From: Copromyces sp. CBS 386.78
Taxonomy: Eukaryota; Ascomycota; Sordariomycetes; Sordariales; Sordariaceae
Direction: 5' to 3'
Length of the DNA: 64,000 nucleotides
NCBI GenBank assembly: GCA_030685235.1
Contig: MU839145.1
Span: 186,001-250,000, forward strand
The notes below the pieces were generated by a model. It saw only the letters and a program-made list of their open reading frames with translations, was not told the DNA's origin and searched no databases. Below, piece by piece: positions 35,926-49,661 of this stretch (positions are counted from its first letter, which is position 1; each line of letters opens with the position of its first letter). Made by a program: the position numbers and the translations under genes.

Positions 35926-36409
35926 CTAGTCACTGTCTGCCAGGGGTTCCTCGGGCCTGTATGTTTCCTTCAGGCGCTGTTGTAGATAGGAAAAGTGTCA
36001 GTAAGAGGAACGCGATGTAATCAGACATAATATGTTGTTCTATATAGCGAGCTAAGGGTCACGCTCAAAGTAGCAAATAAGAAAAAAAAAGAAGAAAAAA
36101 GACTTACGTCCTCGAGTTTCTGCTTGAGCAGTTGCACCATGTTTTCTTTAACAACCAGAGTCTGCTCATCCAGGTCTTCGATAATGATGTCGTTGTTGAC
36201 ACTATCCAAGTGAACAATGATGGACTTGATGGCTGGTTCGCATTGGATGAGTACACCTAGATCAGGAACGTTAGCAGAACGACCATTTCATCGCATCACA
36301 GTGGGGGCCGTGTTGTTGTTGATGGATCTTGTGCTGAACGATTCGACGTGCACGTCATTCATATGGTCTCTCGTAGGGATTAGGACTGACCTCTGATTGC
36401 TCTCGGCAT
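35926..36409 (-). CDS. TFB5: TFIIH subunit Tfb5 (TTDA homologue)
   Basis: Three exons on the minus strand, 36409-36391 (19 nt), 36256-36108 and 35976-35926, encode 72 residues, the usual size for Tfb5/TTDA. Splice sites are GTCAGT/CTAG and GTAAGT/ACAG. The first exon holds only MPRAIR plus one base, which explains why the gene is easily missed. The conserved start [17 protein letters not shown] and the middle [15 protein letters not shown] match the family. Tfb5 stabilises the p52/Tfb2 subunit of TFIIH and is needed for nucleotide excision repair and full transcription initiation. The gene converges on the isomerase gene with only 34 bp between stop codons, so the 3' untranslated regions almost certainly overlap. 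Confidence 0.92.
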
Positions 36410-37422
36410 CTTGAATAGCTGTGGTGTCTAGACCTGATAAAAAAAAAAATTGCGGCGTCTTCGCCTATTTGCTGACTGAGTTGGCTTCTCGGCTGTGTTT
36501 TCAGATAGTGATGATATCTGCAAAGCCTTTTGGAATGTATCGAGTTATGTTGGTTGTTGGTTGGGATATGGTTGGATGGTTGGTTTGTTGGCGGGGAAGA
36601 ACTGGGCATGTGAAGGGTGCTGTGTTGTAAACTAAAATACAGCGTTTTGAGCGTACGAATTGTAGGCTGCCGCTTTCTCTGTAATGATAGCGACGTGGCA
36701 ATGTAGTGGCAGGCACGAGCCCCTAGGCTTACGAAATACGGCGCATTACGTACGGGTTCAGGAAACTTACCTGACTTGCAACTACCGACTTCAGACCAGA
36801 TGAACAGACGATGAGGGCATTACGACCTTCACTCATCTGCAGGAGCAGTTCCCTTCCCTGACGATGCCTATGGTTTTTGTGAACAGCCCCCTTAGGACCA
36901 AGAGGTGAATCGCTTTCTGGGCTTATATACCGAACAGAGTTATGATCGAATTACGTCTATCGGTACGCTACGTGTAAAAGTATAGCAGGACGGCCCGGAT
37001 GCAGTGAGGAGTTTTCCCCTTGTCTAAAGGGGTTTGCTGGGTTGTTGGACGGACAAAACCGTCACCCACACTGTTTGGCGCTGGCACTCACAACGGCATA
37101 AGGATAGTTCTTCCCTTGCATCAGATATCAGAATAGTACGAGCAAGCCTTCTCTTTTCTTTTTCCAACGGTCACCATGCTCCATCCATGAGTGCCTGGCT
37201 GACCTAGATGATCACATTGGATCTCAATGGACAGTCCGAATGTGATCAATTTTCAGGCAATCGCAGGCAAGGGGATGATAGGGACATCTCCACAAACGAA
37301 TCTTGTACGTACCACTCTCCCACTTTGCGACCGTTTCGGGACCTGGGTGCTGCCAGGGATCGCTGGGCGGGAAGGCTTAACCGCTTGCAGTAAAACACTC
37401 CACTTTTTCGCTTAAAAGTGCC
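36410..37422. other. Host DNA upstream of Tfb5, up to MULE-2 insertion
   Basis: DNA of normal composition with no recognisable gene; the open frames are 60-85 codons long without domain content. It contains the Tfb5 promoter. The right edge, AAAAGTGCC at 37414-37422, is the left copy of the MULE-2 target duplication; the undisturbed locus continues at 53152. Confidence 0.6.
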
Positions 37423-37504
37423 CGGTAAAGTTAGTTAGCTAGTACAGAAATAATGCGTAGCTAGTCCCCTCCACTTTTACATACTAAATAAGCCCAGCCG
37501 CCCA
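37423..37504. repeat. Left terminal inverted repeat of MULE-2
   Basis: 82 bp, the inverted partner of 53061-53142. Most differences from the right copy are C/T or G/A. Directly outside lies the 9-bp target duplication at 37414-37422. Confidence 0.88.
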
Positions 37505-38183
37505 ACCGCCTAGCATGCATACCGCTAAATTTATATCGCTCTTTTACGTAAAACTATTTAAAGTTATTAATCCAATCAATTATCTACTACTAAGAAGGTT
37601 AATACAATTCCTACCACTATAATTACTATCCCTGCTACTACACTAGCAGTTACACTAGCGGTTATACTAATCGCTATACTTACTAGCCAAAGTACACGTA
37701 CCCACCTTAATTCTAATACCCGCTATATAAATACTACTAACTAAAATATTAGAAAGCCCTCCCCATACTTAAATTATTACCTAAATTATTAAACCCCTAT
37801 AAATATAGTACTAAAGGCAGCGCTATAAAAATTAGAACTCGCTCATACTATATTACTAATATTACTTATCTATCTCCTTATAACTAATTAAAAAGTAGTA
37901 GACCGTCCTAATATTAAAGCAATTATCTAATAAAAACTAGCACCCTATAACTAAACTAATTAAAATTGGTAGGAATTAATATATAGCTATAAAACGGCTA
38001 TTGCCAAACTAGCAACTACTACCAAACTTAAGGATAGGGAAATAAGGAAAGTACTAAAACTCTCTATAAGGGAATTAAAAGGTAAAAAGGCAAAAGAGAG
38101 GGAGAAGGAATTAAAGTTAGAATTTGTATCCTCTATAATACCGCAAAACCTATTATAAAGCTCTAACGTAACTCTTTAAAATT

Positions 38184-38302
38184 GAGAAAGTCTTTTCGGA
38201 CTGTAGAGAATGTCTTCAAGCACTGTCGCCCCACCTACTTACACCCTTCCCGCGCGCTAATGCACTCCAAAATTTTTGAGCCAATCAGATCGCTCGCATC
38301 CA
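38184..38302. repeat. Left terminal inverted repeat of MULE-1
   Basis: 119 bp, the inverted partner of 49662-49781. The outermost 37 bp are nearly identical between the two ends; divergence in the middle is followed by another conserved block (CCAAAATTTTTGAGC and CGCTCGCATCCA). Confidence 0.9.
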
Positions 38303-39981
38303 GATCGCGGTCTATACTCTATATCGTAATTATATTCTTTTATAAATTTCACACTAGAAATCTGGGCATTATATTCTTTTATAGAATGTTACGTGCCCAA
38401 CCCAGATGTACGCCTAGATATACACCTAGATTAGCTACTTTATAGCGTACTTTATAATGTACTTAGCAGTACGGTCGTATATTATATAGTCGTATATCGC
38501 TCAATTAAACGATTAATTAATTACATTTAATTTATATTAATCTATATATTAATAATCTATTTAGTTTCTATTATAAAATCGAATAATTTGATTGCTAATA
38601 AGAGTTCTAGAATCCTAGCGAGTACTTTAGAGTACTAGAATCTCCCTCCTTTATTAGCTTTATATACTAGTGATTTGTATATTACGCCGTTGAGTGCCAA
38701 TTAGGGTATTAGTTAGCGTGCCTCCCCTACCCCGTATAAATTTACCTCCTCTCTTTTCTCTTCCTCTTCTACTTCTCTATATATTACTACGAGGGCGGCC
38801 TTATCTAGCCTATATAGTAGTTGGGCGGTCGGTTCTATCCTCTTTATTTAAGTTAATACCCTCTTAATTAAATATATTATATTGGATAGAGGGGGCAATT
38901 TATATTAAAATTATAGGGTTTTAGCTTGCCTTAAATTATTAGCCCTGGTTAAATTATAAATAAAGCCTTCTTCGAAATTATAATAATTGAATTAATATAG
39001 TTGAGGGAGGGGGGCTTAAATATTAATTAGTGTAATTAATTGGGGAGTACGAGAGGGAGTTTAAATATTAATTAGCGTAGTTAATTGGGGAGTATAAGGT
39101 TCTAAGGCGAAGGGGGTATTATAGCGAGGTTGACCTTTAAATTTAATTATTTTATTAAAGTTTTAATATTTAAAGTATTAATCTTCGTTATTTAGCGATT
39201 TAGTAAACTATTAGAAGGGGTAATAATTAAATTTATTGAATATAAATATTTAAAATCGGTCGAAGAACGATTCGAGGATTATATACGAATATAGTAAATT
39301 ATATTATACTATAAATTTGCTAATATATAGCTCTAATTTATTAGGGTCTAGCTTAGCCGCCGTAGGAATTATACCGAATGTAATATAACGTTAATATATA
39401 ACCTTATCGAAAGCCTTTTAATAGACCTTTTTATAGGCCTCCTTTGCTTATAGCTAGGCGAAATACTTATATTTAGTACGTGAAATCTACTTCTTAATTT
39501 CGTTTTCGATATTATATTCTATACTATTAACGAAGTTAAAGCTTTATATAACGGCGGTAATAATAATACTACTATTTGTATTAAGACGATAATTAATATA
39601 CGGTAGATTATATAGGGGATAGTATAATTAATTATAGGATTTATTATTAATAATATAATTTTTTAGCGTATAATTCGCTAATTCGATTAGTAATATAGTA
39701 TAATAGCCAAAATTTAGTCTTTCGTTAACGTAATAAGTAGCCTACTCCTACTTTACGATTATATACGTATTTCTTAAGTATATAATAATTACCTTTTACT
39801 ACGAGAAATAATTGTAAAGCCTTTCTTATATAATATTAAAATTATTAATTATATACGCGTAATATATATATTTTTAGAGGGTATAAAAATTAGACCGAGA
39901 ATACTTTACGGTATCGGGTAATAGTTCTAAATAATCCGTATTATTTACTAGACGGTTAAAATTATTAATTACCTTTCGATC

Positions 39982-40399
39982 TATCACGGGGCAAGGCGAA
40001 CGTTAAGTATCTGTAAAAACATTCGTAATTGTACGAAGAAGAGGAAGCTATCTGGGGGAGCCCTAATAGCCATCTATATACAGTGAGCATATAGCCCGTA
40101 CAGCCTAATCATCCTATAAATTATCCTATAGGCTAATATAGTCTATATAGCCTTAGCAACAAGGGTAGGCTAATAACCGCAGCCAATTAGATATTAAATA
40201 CGTTTAGCTACATCTACTTATAGCCTTAGCGATAAGGGTAGGCTAATAACCGTAACTAATTAAATATTAAATGCGTTTAACCGTATTTACTATACTAAAT
40301 CTCTATAACTAATTAAAATATACTATTAACCTAACAACTATTACTATAGTAAAAGTAGCAATACAGGACGGTTAATTAATTATAAATAACCTTATAATA
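39982..40399 (-). repeat. 3' LTR of gypsy-2 (left)
   Basis: 418 bp, the partner of 47593-48010. It contains a 73-bp direct repeat (40149-40221 and 40222-40294). It is heavily RIP-mutated compared with the right-hand end of its partner. Confidence 0.93.
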
Positions 40400-40412
40400 C
40401 TTCCTTTGCCTA

Positions 40413-43400
40413 AAATACCCCTAGGGTAAAAATGCTTCCTTTTTTAATTTCTTCTACAATATTTATTACTTACCCTTTTATATTATTTTTATTTTCCTTT
40501 TTAGGCCGCTACTTTACCCTTTTAATAACGTAGTAATCGTTATACTACTAATATTATATTCTTTTCCGGCGGTTAATCCGTCCTAACAGCCTTTTCTAAA
40601 GCCTTTTTAATTCTATAGCGACGTTTTTCGTCTACAATCTATTATAGTAGTATTAGTACATCTAAGTTATTATTATAAAATTTTCTAAAGTTATCGATAT
40701 AATATTCTACGTCCTTCTATAATCATTAAATAGGATTGTAAGGGCTTTCTTAAATTACCCGGTATTCCTATTTATTATTTTCTATATTAAAATAATAATT
40801 ATTAATAATTTTATAGAATTATTCAATTACGTTTTTAGCGTTATCTATTCGTTTTATAATTTACTCGTTATTTATTCGGATATTTTAAATTTTATTTTAT
40901 CCGGAGATCCCTTAATAATTCTAAAATTTTATTACACTAATATAGAAAGTATAATTATACTTTATATTAATAGAGAGCTTTAACGTAATGCGGTAACTAT
41001 TTATTTTTACGATTTTAAAAGGCCTTTCCTATAGTAACGTAAATTTAACTTATAGGCAGCCTAATATAAGGTTAATCGTATTAAGCAAAACTTTATCGCC
41101 AATATAATATTTCAACGTATCGGACCGTTTTTTATTAGTAGTTTCTTCGTACCGTATTTAACTATTTTTAATTATAGCGGTAATTTTATTTAATATTATA
41201 CTAAACCGGTCGGCGATTTTATTAACTTTAAAGTATTCCGCCCACTATATTTTAAAAAGCCTTAGTAAATATAATTAAACGGGTTCGACTCCTATCCGAA
41301 GGTAAAAATTATAATTTATAAAGAACGGGGATACGCTAGTACTATCTAAATATATATTATTACTCGCGAACTCTATTAAGAGTAATTAATCGACCTAATC
41401 GTCCTAAGCCTAATTAATATAAATACGAAGGAAACGCTCCAATTTAACGTTAATACGTTCGGTTTAATTATGAATTTCTTTATAGAAAGCCGATAATAAT
41501 TTTAAAATAATTCCTAACCTTTTAAATAGAACTTTCTAAAATTATAAAACGAATTAAATACTATAATTAAAAATAATAATATCCAGTAGGCTATAAAGGG
41601 CGTAAATTTTCTCAATAAATCAATTAATAAACTCTTTTATAATTAATATTTCAATTAGGATATAGTATTTTATTTTCGTTAAACGGTTTACTACTATAGT
41701 AATATATTTATACTTTCGGCTTCCTTAGACGTAAGGCGTTATAGGGGTAATATAGTCGATAGTAATATCCTTCTATAGGACGAAAAGTACTAGTAGAAGT
41801 TTTAAAAACCCCGCTAATACGCATTATAATAACTTCGTCTTTACGTATTAAAAATAAGCTTTATAATAAGACTTAACGGCTTTTTCTATATTTAATTAGT
41901 AAAATAAACGATTAAAAGTAATAAATATTTTATCCCAGCCCTAATAGCTTACTAATACGGGTTCGTAATATTTTCGTATAAAATACAATTATAATATAAT
42001 ATTTTTTAAATTAATTATAAGTACTAAACGTCAATATATTTTGCTATTAATTACATAGTATTCTATAAAAACTATTTTTCTTATACTTTTCTTTAGTACT
42101 TTAAATTATATTCGACGGTTTTCGTCCGTAAAGGCGGCTATTAAATTTTAATAAAAAATTAAATTATAGTAATTAGCGTCGATTAATTTATTTATAAATA
42201 ACTTTTCTAAATTAAATTCGTAAATATAAATATAATTTATAAAAACAGAGGAATCGAAAAATATTTTATAGCGGGCTTTCAACTAATTATTATTTATATC
42301 CTTCGGTATATCTTCTAATTTCCTATTTAGAATATTAGGACGAATTTAAAGAGTGCCCGGCCTATATTTAATAATAAAGTTAAATTCAAATAGGAAATTA
42401 AATTACCGTATATACCACGGCGTAAATTTCTTATTTTCCGTAAAAATTTATAGGCTTCTATAATCGGTTAAAATTTTAAATAATTTTTAGGCGCATTATA
42501 ATTCTAATCCCTATTCTTCTAAAGTTTTAATAATTATAAATAATTCTTTATTATAAATATTATAATTATATTCTACGGCAGAATATTTCTATAAAAAATA
42601 TATAATTAGGCGTAAAATATTTTCGTCGTCGTACTAGGATAGTATACCGCCTATAACCTAATTCGAAGTATCGGTTTCAATTACGGTTAGGCAGGACTAG
42701 TCGTAAATTCGAAGGACGGGACCTATAGCAAAAATTCTTTTTAATTCTTTAAAAACTCTCTAATAATCTTTTATCTAACGCTATTCAACTAATTTCTTCG
42801 TAAAGTCGTATAATAGAATAATTATAATCGAAAAGTACTAAATAAAACGCTAATAGAAATTTATAAATTTTAAAAACCTTTAAAGCTAGCGTTTTAATTG
42901 CGGAGCCTCCTATTTAATAACGGTTTTTACTTTCGCAAAATCTATTTCTATACCCCTTAATATAATAAAAAAACTTAAATATTTTATATAAATAATATCG
43001 AATTTATATTTATTAATATTTAATTAAAAGTTAATATTAATTATTCTTTTAAGGACTTCGTTTATATAAGCGGTATACTCCTCTACATTTTTAAAATAAA
43101 TAAAAATATTATTTAAGTACGCTATTATATAAATATTTAAAATATTATATAGTACATTGTTAATATAATTCTAAAACGTACTAAATATGCTTTAAAAGCC
43201 GAAAGGAAGGACTAATAATTCGTAGAAACCGAAATATATAATAAAAGCGGTCAATTATTTATAACCTTCCTAAATACACATTCAATTAAAAGTAATAATA
43301 ATATTTAATTTAATAAAGACTTTAGTACAATAAATAATATTAAGAATTTCCTTAATTAGTAGAAGCGGGTACTATATTTTAAATATAACATTATTAATAC

Positions 43401-46400
43401 TATAATAGTCGATATAAATACGAATATCCCCGCTAAACTTATTTATAAGGAATAAGAGTAAAGCTACTTAAGATTAAGAAAATTTAATAAAACCGTTCTT
43501 TAACTAACTATCAATTTATTTTTTAATAATTATTACTTCTATAAATAAAACCGGTCGGTAGCGGGCATTTAACAGCTTTTCCCCTAGCATAAATTTAATT
43601 TTATAATTATATATTCAATAGAACGGAAATTTATTCGCTTTTTTAATACGGAAAATATTAATCTTTTTCTAATATTTACGTAAGAATTTGAACTTAATTT
43701 CTTTATTAATTTTCGAAAGCTAATCAACTTTTTTATAGAATATTAATACGTTTTCTTCCGTAATTTTTATAATAATAATTTCGTATATAAGCGTATTTAT
43801 ATTTAAATCGCTTATAAAAATAATAATTCGGGCAATTTTAACGGCTATTAATTCCTTCTAATTTATATCCCCTACATACGCGTCAATAAATTCGTAGAAA
43901 CGCTTTAAAAAGCGGTCCTTATACTACTTACCTTTACTATTTATAATATTTTAAACTATTTCCTTAATAAAGTCGTTATAAGTATTAACTTCGTAGAAGG
44001 TAGCTAATTAATAAATTTCTATATAATTCGTAAAGTAAGGTTACAAATCGTACGTTTTGTATAAGAAATTAAAGGTAATAATATTAATATTATATATATC
44101 CTAAACGTTAATTTATCTTTCAATTATTTTAAAACGCTTCGTAATTAAATAAATAATACCAGGGAAATTCTTTACGCTTTTTACTTTTTTATAAAGTAGC
44201 GCGGGTATAAAAAATTCTATTACTTATCCTAATATATTATAATTTAATAAAGCTACATTTCTAATAAATCTTTTAATAAAAAATTTAAAATAATATAAAA
44301 AGAAATCGCAGAAATATAGCTACGCCCCCTATCTTAAATAGAAATTCTCATTAGCCTCGTAAAATTTATAAAATTTATAAACCTTACTTCTAAAGCGGCT
44401 TTCGTAAGGCTCGTAATAGGGCAGCGGTATAGAGGATTCGTAAAATTTATAATAAGAGGGCGGAGCGGAAATAAAATCGTTTTTTAATAATAATTCTAAT
44501 ATTTAAATATCACTACGCTCTAATCCGTTATAGGGGAAGCAGTCCTAAGACCGTAATAACCCTAGTATATTTTAATACAATAATAGTAATCTACCCTATT
44601 AATAATCCTATTAATATTCTTATTAATATAAGAACAGTACGGAATTAAAATCGGCCTCTACTAATAATTCTAAACTCTAATAATAATAATCTACCCTACC
44701 GGTAGTCCTATCGATATTTTTATTAGTAATCCTAAAATAGTATTTTAAATTCCAAAATTCTCTTAAATTTTAATAATAGTAATCTACTTTACTAATAGTC
44801 CTATCGATACTCTTATTAATAATTCCGGAACGGTATTTTAAATTCTAAAATTCTCTTAAGCTCTAATAAAATAATAGTCGATCCTTTAAAGTCTAATATT
44901 CTATTAGACTCTAGTAAAATAGTAGCCTTAGCAGTTAAATATCGCCGCGTATAAGTCCTTTTATAGGGATTGGGTATTAATCCCCTAAAATTTAATATTC
45001 TAATAGATTTTAATAAAGCGGTAGTTTCGGCGGCTAAATATCGCTACGTATAGGTCCCTCCGTAGGGATTAGGACCGAACGATTTACTAGACTACCTTTT
45101 ATCTAGCCGATATAAATATTTATTTTAAGTAGAAGCCTTAATATCCTTAGGATATTTAATAATATTCTTTTATCCCGTTCGTCTATTATCGCCGTATAAA
45201 ATTAATAATACGAATTATTAAGAGAACGGTTCTATATATTAAGGGCGTTCCGTAGGGAAACGGGGAAATCCAATAAGAGGTATCGGTTAATATACCAATT
45301 AATAAACTAAACCTTCCCTTCTATCTAAAAGATATACGGCTCGTATTTCCTAAACTAAAATAATTCTAAAATAATAAAATAGTTAAGAAAAATATTATAA
45401 ACTAAGAATATAATATTTTCTAAATAATAACTAATATAAAGGTTCGCCGTAAATCCTTTAATAATAAGTCCTTTTATAATATTATTAGTAAAAATTAATT
45501 TCTTAAGTTCTAAGAATTTAAACGTAGCGAATTTATTTTTCCTTACGAAAGAATAGTCGATAAAAGTAAACGCTATATAACCGCTATCGACGAAAATTAT
45601 ATAATAGATCTTACATAATCCGAAGGATAAATAAGAAAAAAAGAATAATAAATTTTAACGGAAATTATTTAATAAATTAATAACGATTGTCTCTAAATTT
45701 CTAAACGGCTCCTTCCTTCTTTTTATAAACCTTTTTCGCCTTTATAAGCGACTATCTATAGGGTTCAATTATTTCCTTAATTATTACTTACATTATTATC
45801 GTAATATTCTTCGCCTTCGTCTTCTTTTTCGGCATTTACAATATAGAGGTTTATATTATTACCGTACCCCCATTAACCGGCCGCCGGGGGGTTAATATTA
45901 GTATTACTATTATTATTAACGTTCTTAGTATTTTAACTGGAATTTCCGCCTTCCTAGCCTCCTCTACCTCCTCTTCGGCTACTTCGGCCTCTTTTATTAC
46001 CTCTTCAGCCCCCCCTATTACCAGTCTAAGGGCCGCGATCGCCGTAATTAATACTATTACAGTAATTCCTTATAATATACCCTTTTTTTCTACATTTATA
46101 GTATAAGTTATTCTTATTCTAATATTTAATAACGCTATTATAGACGGTACGTAAAACGTAAATAATATTAAGGTCTATAATATCGCTTCCTTTACTAATA
46201 GTCTTTCCCGAATTATTATTAAAAATTAAATTAAAAATCTTACTAGTAATAGATTTACATTTATAATCGTCGTCCTTAATATTACGCGCAAAATCGTAGT
46301 AGAATAATAACTATTCTTTAAAATCGTCTTCGGCGGAGAAGGTTTGTTAATAAATAAAAAAAATACAAAATTTCTAAAAGATTTTATTCCGTAAGTAGTA

Positions 46401-47410
46401 TATCTTTATAACGTTATTCAAACTATAATAATTAACGGTTTTAACATACTCTATTTCGAAATCGGCGAAGAAACGGTTTCCCTATTTAAATTCGTTAAAT
46501 TTACAAGCGGTATTTAAACGTAAATCCATATTATTATAACGAATATTTAAAAAAGATAGGAATTTAATACTTATTTTCTATTACTAAACTTCGGGATTAT
46601 TAAAATTTATAAAGATTTTCTAAATATCCTTATTAATTAGAATAACTACTTTAAAACTAAATAAATAATTTGCGTAAACGATTTTAATCCTCTTATTAGG
46701 AAACTTAATAATATTTAAAGTCTAAATAGAAAAGATATAGCCTTTTTATATTAAATACGCCTTATTATATTTAATATAATCCTTCTAAATAATTATAAAA
46801 AATTCGGAATGCGGGAGGAGCGGCTTCTAATACCCTATTATACCCGTACTACCGTCTATAATAACTTAAATAATATAATAATTCTACTAATTTATAACGA
46901 AAATAACCTATACTTCCTAAGCGAAATTTCGTACGTTATTAAATTCGGTATAAATTTAATAAAATTCTTCTTAAACCTAATAAAAGTCCTTTAGAACTTA
47001 TTTATATTCGTTAAAAATATTAATATATTATTCTTTCTTAAACTAGAATTTAAATTAAAAATTCCGAAACTCCTTAACAGTAGTAATAAAATAATAATTA
47101 AATACCCTAATTATTCGGGCAATAAGGTTAATAATTATTTAAAATACTCCTCCTTCGATTAGACTAAAGGAATTAATAAGGGTACCATTATAAATAAATT
47201 CAGCCCTCGCCGAATATTAAATAATAATTATAATAAGAATTATAATTATATTAGTACGAAGGAAGCCGCTTAAAACTATTAAATAGACTTCTTCGTTAGT
47301 AGGAGGGTTAGAACTCTCTATTAGTACTCCTAAACTTTCCAGCTCGTTAATATAATTTAGTACGTTAGGTACCTCGACATCGTCGTCCGCAATATATTTT
47401 AACAACTAGG
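40413..47410 (-). pseudogene. RIP-ruined gag and pol of gypsy-2
   Basis: On the minus strand a Gag-like open stretch of 62 codons starts at 47405 (MLKYIADDDVEVPNV). The RT catalytic box is at 43119-43108 and reads YLNN instead of YLDD, both Asp codons having become Asn. The integrase core near 41750-41660 reads DYITPITPYV...ITIVVNRLTKIKYYI, where the Asp before RLTK is now Asn. RT and integrase are in the same phase; the Gag start is in another phase, so either a frameshift was used or indels have accumulated. Stops are TAA/TAG. Confidence 0.85.
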
Positions 47411-47592
47411 CTTATTACAGGGCGTCTAAGAAGATACCCTCGTTTATAACAATATTATTATTATTTAGAATTATAAACTCGGGCTTACGTAGCTTCCTAT
47501 TCTCTAACAATTAGTAACATCGCCTAATTATATTAAACAACGTACGTTTGAAAAAATATACGCTCGTAGTATAATAATTAAATATAATTAAT

Positions 47593-48010
47593 TATTACAG
47601 AGCAAAGCGAACGTTAAATATCTATAAAAATATTCGTAATTATACGAAGAAAAAGAAGCTATTTAAAGGAGCCTTAATAGCTATTTATATATAGTAAGTA
47701 TATAGCCTGTACAACCTAATTATCTTATAACTTATCTTATAAGCTAATATAATTTATATAGCCTTAACGATAAAAGTAGGCTAACAACCGCAGCCAGTTA
47801 AATATTAAATACATTCAACCGCATCTGCTTACAGCCTTAGCGATAAGGGTAGGCTAACAACCGTAGCCAATTAGATATTAAATACATTCAGCCGTATCTA
47901 CTATACTAAGTCTCTACAGCCAATCAGAGCATACCATCAACCCGGCAACCATTGCCGTGGTGAAGGCAGCGATATGGGACGGTTAGTCAGTCACAGATAA
48001 CCCTGTGACA
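47593..48010 (-). repeat. 5' LTR of gypsy-2 (right)
   Basis: The 418-bp partner of 39982-40399. The last 130 bp or so (about 47880-48010) keep normal composition and a clean CCCTGTGACA end, while the rest is RIP-mutated. The 73-bp internal direct repeat is present here too (starting about 47760 and 47833). Confidence 0.93.
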
Positions 48011-49661
48011 CGATCTTTATCGTTAAGATTTTTTAAATTCGTTATATTATTAGGTAGCCGTATTAATTAAGTTAATTAAACTAACCGCGGTATTTACTAT
48101 ATTAATTCTGATATTTCTCACTATATTTATATTTGTGTTGTAGCGGTATAAATATTAGTAATTTGGGCGGCGACCTTTTTATCCTATTTGCGCTTAATAT
48201 TTAATATTATATTTTTATTAATGTAAAAAATATAAAATTATAATTCTGCCTAGGGATAAACCCGCTTGACGGCTAATTTTATTGTTGTATTGTAATCTAT
48301 AATAGTAATTCGTAGTTTCTTAGCGGCGATAGTTTTATAACGAGCGTTAATTCGGTCTATAAATTAATTAAAACCCTCCTGTTGCTTATTATTAACTAGC
48401 CCGAAACCGTAGTTAAATATATAGTTAATATTAATTATACCGAAAATTTAGAAGAAGGTTAGGCCTTTATTATTAGTTTTATACGTATTATTGTATATTT
48501 AAACTTAAGAATTTTCCTTTTATATATATTTTCTTTATAAATTACTTTAGAAAAGGGCGGTTAATTTCGTTTTAGTAGTATTTTACTAATTAATTATAAA
48601 GTAGACCCCTTTTTTTATAAATAGTTTTATAGTAAATTGGAAAGGGTTATACTTAATTTATACCTCCTTTTTAAATTTATAATAAAGGTTAATAAATTAT
48701 TGTATTATAAATTGCCCTTTAAATTTTAGGAATTTCTTTTCCAATTCGATCGTAATTTTATAATTGGATATACCGGGTTAATTAATATAGGTAGCGATAA
48801 ATATTTTGTATTGAGGTTTGAATACCGAATAGATGAGTGGTTTTTTATTAGGCGTATAGTTATAAAATTCGTAACCTTTACGTAGTTTAAAAGTCTACCG
48901 TTTATCGTTATATTTTAATACTTTAGTATACCCCTATTAAGAGTATCCTTATTTAGTAGTTAAAATTGACCGATTGTAACTTTTTACTTTATAGCGAGGA
49001 GGATTAGTAGTGTAGAATAGTTCGAATTTCGTATAGATACTTTACTAGTAATTATAGGCGCGACCCTTTATTATATTATATTTAAACTTTTAAGCCTACC
49101 GCCTAATAGCCGCTACGAAGTTATTAAGAGTATTGTATTGGGTATTAAAAATAGGGTAATTGCTATACTCGTAGTATTGAGGGGTAGGGGTCTCCTCTTC
49201 GTTGTCGTTATTGTTATTATTATTATTATCGATTTCTATAGGTTGTACTAAAGTAGGGTTAGTAAGATCGATTACTTATTAATTGGGGTATACGCTACTA
49301 CGGTCGTGTACGCCCGTCGGTTAAGTCGTTATATCGGCTATTTACGTTACGATTAGTTAGGGAAATATATAGAAAAAATAACGGATTATTTCTTATTATT
49401 AATAAATATTAGCGCTTTATTTATTTAGTAATATTTTATAATATGCGATGTAGTAAATTAATTTTGTAGATAGAGGTAATAATATAAGAGGTTTAGTAAA
49501 GGAAGTGATACGATGTAACAATATAAATCGCTAAGTATAACGATAGATTATTAGGTTAATTAGTGTAGTACGAAATTTGGATATAATAGGCTGTAATTTG
49601 GGAGTTTAGCGGGCGCGGTACGGTTTGCTAACGCTAAAAATAGGAACGTGGAGATTTAGAA

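Larger units (their letters stand above)
39982..48010 (-). mobile_element. Ty3/gypsy LTR retrotransposon (gypsy-2), minus orientation
   Basis: Two 418-bp LTRs (39982-40399 and 47593-48010) have TGTCACGGGG...CCCTGTGACA-type ends, partly RIP-altered. The 5-bp duplication CGATC is present at 39977-39981 and 48011-48015. Total length is 8029 bp. Coding strand is minus: Gag-like sequence lies near 47400-47220, RT near 43119 and integrase near 41750. A purine-rich tract (GGCAAAGGAA on the minus strand) abuts the left LTR at 40400, as expected for the 3' end. The element is inserted within the MULE-1 transposase. Confidence 0.93.
38900..49500 (-). pseudogene. RIP-ruined MULE transposase of MULE-1, split by gypsy-2
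   Basis: The minus strand between about 49500 and 48016 carries the N-terminal and central parts, including ...YGFGLVNNKQQEGF..., an ITIIDYNTTIKLAVKRVYP block and FYIFYINKN, which corresponds to the CxxH block FCIFHINKN of MULE transposases with Cys and His now Tyr. After removal of gypsy-2 the sequence resumes below 39976 with the C-terminal block RLNFGYYT...ANYTLKNYI, the usual MULE ending. Stops are TAA/TAG. The outer limits are approximate. Confidence 0.8.
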
